NCBI GenBank assembly: GCA_035575515.1
Contig: DATLXU010000126.1
Coordinates: 1-37,659, forward strand
Reading direction: 5' to 3'
Source: DATLXU01 sp035575515
GTDB taxonomy: Bacteria > Acidobacteriota > Blastocatellia > UBA7656
Length of the DNA stretch: 37,659 nucleotides
Shown here piece by piece: positions 32,703 to 37,659 of the stretch (position 1 is its first letter; every line of letters begins with the position of its first letter). The position numbers were made by a program, and so were the translations under genes. A model generated the notes under the pieces. It was not told where the DNA came from and made no database searches. It was given only the letters and a program-made list of their open reading frames with translations.

Positions 32703-34385
32703 CTAGAGCTTATTCAGCCCGTTGAGTGCGGCAACTTTGTAAGCCTCTGCAAAAGTCGGGTAGTTGAAGACGCTGTCGCGCAAGAACTCGACGGTGCCGT
32801 CTAGCGCCAGCAGCGTCTGGCCGATGTGTATGATTTCGGTCGCGTTCTCCCCGATGGCATGCACGCCCAGCACCTTTAAGGTGTCGGGGTGGAAGAGAAT
32901 CTTCAACATCCCGGTTTCGTCTCCGATGATCTGCCCTTTGGCGACCTCGTCGTACCTCGCCACCCCACTCTCGTAGGGGATGCCGGCGCCGGTCAGTTCC
33001 TGCTCCGTCCGGCCGACCATCGAGATTTCCGGGATGGTGTAGATGCCGTACGGTAACAACGACGGGCGGTCGGCGGCCGGTCGCCCGAACATGTGGTGGG
33101 CCGCCAGTCGCCCTTGCTCCATGGACGTGGCCGCCAGAGACGGAAAGCCGATGCAATCGCCCGCCGCGTAGATGTGGCTGACGGCTGACTGATAATGCTC
33201 GTTGACCGCGAGTCGGCCCCGCCCGTCCGGCTCCAGACCGGCCGCCGGCAGATTGAGCAAGTCCGTGTTCACCTGCCGCCCGGCGGCGTACAGCAACCCT
33301 TCCGCGCGAAGACGCTTGCCGCTCTCCAGCCGCACCTGCACTTGACCACGCTCATTAACCTCGACTTTAGTAACCTTCTCGCCCAACCGAAAGATGGCTT
33401 CCCGCCGCCGCAGGTGATAGCTCAGTGCTTCCACGATCTCCTGATCCACAAAGTCAAGCATGTTAGGTCGCTGATCAATGATGGTTACCCGGATGCCGAG
33501 CGCCGTCAGCATCGAGGCGTACTCCAGCCCGATTACACCCGCCCCCACCACGATCAGGTCGCGCGGGATGTTGTTGACCTGCCAAATCTGATCTACGTCC
33601 CTCACACGGTCGCCGTATGGTATATCGGGCGCGTGTGCCGGGCGCGTGCCGCAGGCGATTAGTACGTAGTCTGCCTCCACAAGGTGTGGCCCCTGGTCCC
33701 CTTCAATCTCCAAAGTATGCGGGCCAGTGAAGCGGGCCGTGCCGTCAAGGACGGTCACGCCGTTGCGTCCGAGTTGCTCCCTGATGACAATCATTTCTCG
33801 GTCAACGACTGTTTTCACGCGTTCACTCAGATCGGCGACACTGATCTCCGCTTTGAGTTTGTAGTCGCGCCCGTAAAAGGCGCGCTGGCGATAGCCGGTC
33901 AGGTAGAGCACGGCTTCGCGCAGCGTCTTGCTGGGAATAGTGCCGGTGTGCAGCGACATGCCGCCGATCCTCTCGCGGCGGTCAACGATCGCCACCCGTT
34001 TGCCGAGTTTGGCTGCGGCAATAGCGCCCTTCTGACCGGCAGGGCCGCTGCCGATAATGACTAGATCAAACCGATGTTCACCTATATTCATGTTTCTCCC
34101 CGTGACCAGTCGCGTTGTGGTCAGCTTTTGATCCCTAACCAAGCACTCAGGATTGTCGTTTGTAACAGCGGCATCCTCATTCGGCAAAACGGTGGTCGAG
34201 TACTGCCACGGGTCAAGGTTGATGCCGCAGCGCCGGCAGAATCGGTGGCTCTGATACGTGTCGAATCCACAGTCGGGGCATTTGCTGCGAACCGCTTGCT
34301 CCTCCCGACCCCGCTGCTGCGCCGCCGGAGGCGGCCCGCCAGTGTCCTCGGCAAAGGGCGTTGATTCTGTCGTTATCTTCTCCAT
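32703..34385 (-). CDS. sthA: Soluble pyridine nucleotide transhydrogenase-like flavoprotein with N-terminal zinc ribbon
   Basis: A 560-residue frame whose core (from about residue 100) is a two-dinucleotide-binding-domain flavoprotein of the SthA type, which passes hydride between NADPH and NAD. FDLVIIGSGPAGQKGAIAAA binds FAD, LIVVGAGVIGLEYASML binds NAD(P), and HIYAAGDCIGFPSLA is the second FAD motif. Where lipoamide dehydrogenases have a redox cysteine pair, this has GGMSLHTGTIPSK, with neither cysteine. An N-terminal extension holds a zinc ribbon, KCPDCGFDTY and HRFCRRCGINLDP. The ATG at 34091, with GGGGAG just upstream, is an alternative start without the extension. Confidence 0.85.
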   Translation of the reverse strand: MEKITTESTPFAEDTGGPPPAAQQRGREEQAVRSKCPDCGFDTYQSHRFCRRCGINLDPWQYSTTVLPNEDAAVTNDNPECLVRDQKLTTTRLVTGRNMNIGEHRFDLVIIGSGPAGQKGAIAAAKLGKRVAIVDRRERIGGMSLHTGTIPSKTLREAVLYLTGYRQRAFYGRDYKLKAEISVADLSERVKTVVDREMIVIREQLGRNGVTVLDGTARFTGPHTLEIEGDQGPHLVEADYVLIACGTRPAHAPDIPYGDRVRDVDQIWQVNNIPRDLIVVGAGVIGLEYASMLTALGIRVTIIDQRPNMLDFVDQEIVEALSYHLRRREAIFRLGEKVTKVEVNERGQVQVRLESGKRLRAEGLLYAAGRQVNTDLLNLPAAGLEPDGRGRLAVNEHYQSAVSHIYAAGDCIGFPSLAATSMEQGRLAAHHMFGRPAADRPSLLPYGIYTIPEISMVGRTEQELTGAGIPYESGVARYDEVAKGQIIGDETGMLKILFHPDTLKVLGVHAIGENATEIIHIGQTLLALDGTVEFLRDSVFNYPTFAEAYKVAALNGLNKL

Positions 34386-34413
34386 GAGTTACTCACGATC
34401 TGGTTATTTTCTA

Positions 34414-34872
34414 TTATGCTCTATTATGGATGTCTTGAAGTTCACGCCTACAGATAACGCTGAACGTTTTCAACGGATCATATCTCTTTTCGACTGCGCT
34501 CATCCGAAGTTGTTCAGCCGATAGATTGTCCTCCCCGTACTGCCTGACTATTCCTTCGATGACCTTCTCTGCTTCCATGATGACTTGATCAGAAGCAAAA
34601 AGCCGGATGCGGCTCGAGACGGCGTAAAGTGAGACCATGCCTTCAATCTCTTCGTCGTCATCGTCAATACGATGCGTGGCTGACGCGACATAAAGTTTGG
34701 AAGCCCGCTCTATAAACTCGGAATAGGTCGTCTCTCGGTTGACGATTTCTCGTTGTAAGAGGTCTCGCCTATGCCGACTTCGTTCACCTATCCATGTGCT
34801 CGCCAACGACGCAAAACCTCCCACGAAAGCACCCATGATGGCTGCCAAAGCGCTTGTTACTCCACCGTCCAT
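34414..34872 (-). CDS. Small membrane-anchored protein of an uncharacterised family
   Basis: 152 residues: an N-terminal membrane segment (ALAAIMGAFVGGFASLASTW) followed by a charged, mainly helical domain with RETTYSEFIERASKLYV, SSRIRLFASDQVIMEAEKVI and DPLKTFSVICRRELQDIH. I recall similar short proteins (one helix, then a helical domain ending FSLICRxDL) scattered in diverse genomes, often on mobile or accessory DNA, with no known role. It is the second gene from the island's left end, separated by only ~28 bp from the transhydrogenase gene. Confidence 0.7.
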   Translation of the reverse strand: MDGGVTSALAAIMGAFVGGFASLASTWIGERSRHRRDLLQREIVNRETTYSEFIERASKLYVASATHRIDDDDEEIEGMVSLYAVSSRIRLFASDQVIMEAEKVIEGIVRQYGEDNLSAEQLRMSAVEKRYDPLKTFSVICRRELQDIHNRA

Positions 34873-35040
34873 AAAAACCTTCTTTCTTCACGAACCTGAT
34901 AGGTTCCCAACATTCTGCGCCCTCCGCGTACCCCCTGAGGCGTCGCCAGCCCTTTGCCGTGACTCCACGGTGTAAGACAAGTAGCAGCGCCTTTATTCTC
35001 ATTCCAGACGGGCACAGAGTTGAGTCTATGCTACGCTACC

Positions 35041-35874
35041 TCACCTCGACGCGATCCGGTGTGAAGGCAGCCCGACGTGGATGTGCGGACCGGTAGCCGA
35101 GCCGGCGATGGCGTGGTGGAATGCCGTAAAGGGGATGCTGTTGGCGCGCAGGTACTCCATTAGCGCCCGCCCCTCGGCGCTGTCCGGGCTTAACGGAATG
35201 TCCATAGCGTTGTGATGGTCGTAGCCCCAGCGGTCGTGCAGCAAAGACTGCCCGAAGGCGCTGACAGGGAGCGCGCGACCGAACTTCGCCCGGAAGTACT
35301 GCTCGACCGCCCCGGCCTCCGAAAGTGACCACGCGCGCGCACCACCGTATCGTATATAAGCCGTTTTCCGTATCACCCATCCGCCGACTGCGGGCGACGC
35401 CGAATACGGCTTGGTCTTCGGCTCGTCATTCTCCGACTCAGCCTCGACCAGAGCTTCGGCGAACTGCGCCTCGGCGACCTTCAATTGTGCCTGCACCTCA
35501 TCACCCTTCTCTCTGGCGTGCGCCGCCGCGTCATCCGCCGCCTCCAGTTCGTGGCGTGTTACGAGCCCCTGATCGTATAGCTCTTTGGTATTCAAGAGTT
35601 GCCCCTCAGCCCTCTTCGCGTCGGCATCGTGGAGCGCGAGCAGTCGTTCGAGGCTCGACTCGTACTCACTTTTCGCCTGTGCGAGTTGGGCAGTGAACCG
35701 CGCCGCACCGCCCGCCTGCTTCGCCGCCAACACAGCTTCAGACTTCCCGCCCTGTGTCCCCACGTCTGACCTCTGCTGTGCGCGTGAAGGCACGAGACCT
35801 GAGAAGGAGAGCGTGAGCCAGGCGACCGTCAGCAGAATCCTGAACCGCAGACCCTGAATCTTTCCCTGACTCAT
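35041..35874 (-). CDS. Exported coiled-coil protein with M15-like zinc peptidase domain
   Basis: A 277-residue protein with a signal peptide (about residues 10-32), a coiled coil (about 65-150, with LYDQGLVTRHELEAADDAAA, reminiscent of TolC/adaptor hairpins) and a C-terminal domain with LHDRWGYDHHNAMDIPLSPD, EYLRANSIPFTAFHHA and ATGPHIHVGLPSH. The H...D and HIH pattern fits a LAS/M15-type peptidoglycan peptidase that cuts cross-links or D-Ala tails. GAGG five bases before the ATG at 35874 decides the start over one 45 bp upstream. It follows the RND permease gene by about 80 bp on the same strand, so the two may cooperate at the cell envelope. Confidence 0.7.
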   Translation of the reverse strand: MSQGKIQGLRFRILLTVAWLTLSFSGLVPSRAQQRSDVGTQGGKSEAVLAAKQAGGAARFTAQLAQAKSEYESSLERLLALHDADAKRAEGQLLNTKELYDQGLVTRHELEAADDAAAHAREKGDEVQAQLKVAEAQFAEALVEAESENDEPKTKPYSASPAVGGWVIRKTAYIRYGGARAWSLSEAGAVEQYFRAKFGRALPVSAFGQSLLHDRWGYDHHNAMDIPLSPDSAEGRALMEYLRANSIPFTAFHHAIAGSATGPHIHVGLPSHRIASR

Positions 35875-35956
35875 CTTTACCTCACACCCCCAGCCTTCCT
35901 TCTGTCTTTGTCTTTTCATGTTTCACTCGCAATCTCCTCGATTAGGAAGGTCGACA

Positions 35957-37659
35957 TCAGTCTCCCGCAGCCGGAGCTGCGGCTCCCGGCGCCGGCGCTT
36001 CCGGCACGATCTTCTCCGCCTCGCCTTCGGCGTCCCACTTGATCAGTTTCAGATCGAGGACGAAGATCGTGTAGATCACCGGCACCAGCAACAACGTGAT
36101 GAAGGTCGCGCAGATCATGCCGCCCATCTGCGCGTAACACATCGGCTCCCACAGCGGCCCGCCATGCATCGCCAGCGGAACGAGCGCGATCACCAGCGCC
36201 AGCACCGTGATCATCACGGGCCTGAGACGCATGATGCCGGCGTCCAGCACCGCCTCCTTCAGCGGCTCGCCTTCCGCGTGTCTCTCTTCAATGAAGTCGA
36301 AGAGCACGATGATGTGACTGACGATCAACCCGACCAGGCTGATGATCCCCAGGAAAGCCATAAACCCGAAGGGGGTTCCCATAATCCAGAGCGCTACAAG
36401 TCCGCCCATAATCCCGTAAGGCACTGCCGCGAAGACGACAAACGGCTTGATGGCGTTTTTGAACTGGTAGACGAGGCTCAGGTAGATTGCCACCAGCGAG
36501 ATCAGTAGCACGACCACCAGATTCTTGAACCCCTTGACCTGCTCCTCTTCCGACCCGCCGATGTCCATGCGGTAACCGGGCGGGAGTTGGTCAGCGAAAG
36601 CCGTCAACTGCGGGCGGGCGGCGCTCATGATCTCGGAAGGCAAGTGACCGGCTTCTGCCATACACGAAACTGTGATCGTGCGGAATTGATTGCGTCGGCG
36701 CACCTTCTCCGTCTCCATGCCGTACTCGACGGAGGAGACTTGCCTGAGCGGCACCTTTTGATCCCCCTGCATGGAATAGACGTAGAGGTTCTGCACGTCA
36801 GCCAGTTGTGCGCGTTCTTCCATCCGCAGTCGTGCCACGATCGGAATCTGCTTATCCCCTTCGCGCAGCAGCGTCAGTTGTCCTCCGCTGATCCCCGCCG
36901 CCGAGGAAGCTGCCACGTCGAGGTTGGTGATGCCCGCCGCGTTCGCGCGGTCGGGGTCGGTTTGAAGCTTGACGGCGAAGTGCTCCTCGCCCCAGTCGTC
37001 GCGGACGCGCTGGGCGTATGGAGTAGTGCGGAGAATGTTTTTCACCTTCTCCGCCTCCTGGCGCAGTGCGCCCATGTCGTTACCGGAAATGCGGATTTCC
37101 ACTGGCATCGTGATGGGCTTGCCTGTGTCGAGTTGTCGAACATCTATCCGCGCCCCCGGAACCTGCTCGTCCAGCGCTTTCTGCATGATGCCGACGAGAT
37201 GGTTGGTGTCATGTTTATCATTGACCTCAATGATGACCTGCGCGTAGTTGAGCTGTTGCATTTCGGGAGAGACCGAGAACCAGAACCGAGGACCGCCGCC
37301 CCCGACAAAAGTGGTCAGAGATTTAAGGACTTCACGGGGCTTGCCATCTTCAGGATGCTCCTTGCCGTATTCTTCAGCCACCTCACGCACCACTTCCTCT
37401 GCCTTCCGCGCGGCTTCACTGGTCGCCGACAGCGGCGCGTCTTCAGGCAGCCACACGTCGAGGTAGGAAAGGTAAGAAAGGTCTTTCGGGAAAAAATCGG
37501 ATTTGAGTTGACTGGCAGCCAGCCCGCAAACCGCCAAAAAAATCAGCGAGCCGAGCAACACCTTCCAGCGGTGATTGATCGCCCATTCGCCGACTCTGTA
37601 ATAAAAAGCCGGGAATCCTTTTTTCCGCCGCTCCTCAATCGGCGGTTCGGGCTTGGGCC
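35957..37659 (-). CDS. RND-family efflux permease, C-terminal part (runs off window)
   Basis: The frame is open to the right edge (upstream codons read ERRKKGFPAFYYRVGEWAIN, joining the GTG at 37561). It holds the second half of an AcrB/HAE1-like inner-membrane pump: transmembrane segments and porter sequence DVWLPEDAPLSATSEAARKA, the stretch RIDVRQLDTGKPITMPVEIR, then QFKNAIKPFVVFAAVPYGIM, GFMAFLGIISLVGLIVSHII and RLRPVMITVLALVIALVP. GGPLWEPMCYAQMGGM is an RND signature. RND pumps use proton energy to export drugs or metals. The C-terminal tail is Ala/Pro-rich. The N-terminal half and the adaptor lie outside the window. Confidence 0.93.
   Translation of the reverse strand, partial: PKPEPPIEERRKKGFPAFYYRVGEWAINHRWKVLLGSLIFLAVCGLAASQLKSDFFPKDLSYLSYLDVWLPEDAPLSATSEAARKAEEVVREVAEEYGKEHPEDGKPREVLKSLTTFVGGGGPRFWFSVSPEMQQLNYAQVIIEVNDKHDTNHLVGIMQKALDEQVPGARIDVRQLDTGKPITMPVEIRISGNDMGALRQEAEKVKNILRTTPYAQRVRDDWGEEHFAVKLQTDPDRANAAGITNLDVAASSAAGISGGQLTLLREGDKQIPIVARLRMEERAQLADVQNLYVYSMQGDQKVPLRQVSSVEYGMETEKVRRRNQFRTITVSCMAEAGHLPSEIMSAARPQLTAFADQLPPGYRMDIGGSEEEQVKGFKNLVVVLLISLVAIYLSLVYQFKNAIKPFVVFAAVPYGIMGGLVALWIMGTPFGFMAFLGIISLVGLIVSHIIVLFDFIEERHAEGEPLKEAVLDAGIMRLRPVMITVLALVIALVPLAMHGGPLWEPMCYAQMGGMICATFITLLLVPVIYTIFVLDLKLIKWDAEGEAEKIVPEAPAPGAAAPAAGD

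Overview
The window looks like a chromosomal segment of a GC-rich, Gram-negative soil-type bacterium. I infer Acidobacteriota, probably class Blastocatellia, from the gene mix: an egtA-egtD/egtB cluster, a CUAEP-tail radical SAM protein, a secreted S9 peptidase, a YfiR/hybrid kinase locus and many short heptamer-repeat hairpins between genes. No rRNA, tRNA, CRISPR array or replication origin was seen.

Layout. 1-59: first codons of a TnpB-like protein running off the left edge. 203-706: YajQ. 823-4796: ergothioneine genes, with egtD-egtA on the minus strand divergent from egtB. They are followed by a Tat-exported amidase, a small coiled-coil protein, a D-threonine-aldolase-like PLP enzyme, a XerC/D-like recombinase and an endonuclease III-like protein. 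10084-14655: a possibly truncated hypothetical protein, an ATP-grasp ligase, a radical SAM protein and a NifU-like protein. The radical SAM frame does not end at the first UGA. It reads Cys-UGA-Ala-Glu-Pro, a SECIS-like hairpin follows the UGA, and the frame closes at 13952, so it is very probably a selenoprotein. 14744-17450: UMF1-type transporter, remnants of a UPF0175 antitoxin and of a restriction-modification protein, and a GrpB-like protein. 17496-23242: structured leader plus a cystathionine lyase/synthase-type enzyme, S9 peptidase, a 58-residue zinc ribbon, a histidine-rich membrane protein and an AhpD-like protein. 23729-28350: response regulator, 1002-residue hybrid kinase, a YfiR gene broken by an internal deletion, and a second response regulator. 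28844-31781: RpoD-like sigma factor and L-lactate dehydrogenase.

At 31840-32692 lies a dead IS701-like element with matching inverted repeats and CTAG at both ends. To its right the gene content changes: four minus-strand genes (RND efflux permease, coiled-coil/M15-like zinc peptidase, small membrane protein, soluble transhydrogenase with a zinc-ribbon extension). No heptamer repeats were seen there and the codon use looks different, so this may be a transferred block or an assembly join.

The most striking results are (1) the unrecognised selenocysteine tail and SECIS of the radical SAM protein, (2) families of 7-8 bp tandem-repeat hairpins that sit between genes and also lie in frame inside egtA, egtB and the end of the transporter gene, and (3) several genes caught in decay (yfiR, the R-M fragment, UPF0175, the IS701 transposase). 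All function calls come from reading motifs by eye; no database search was run.
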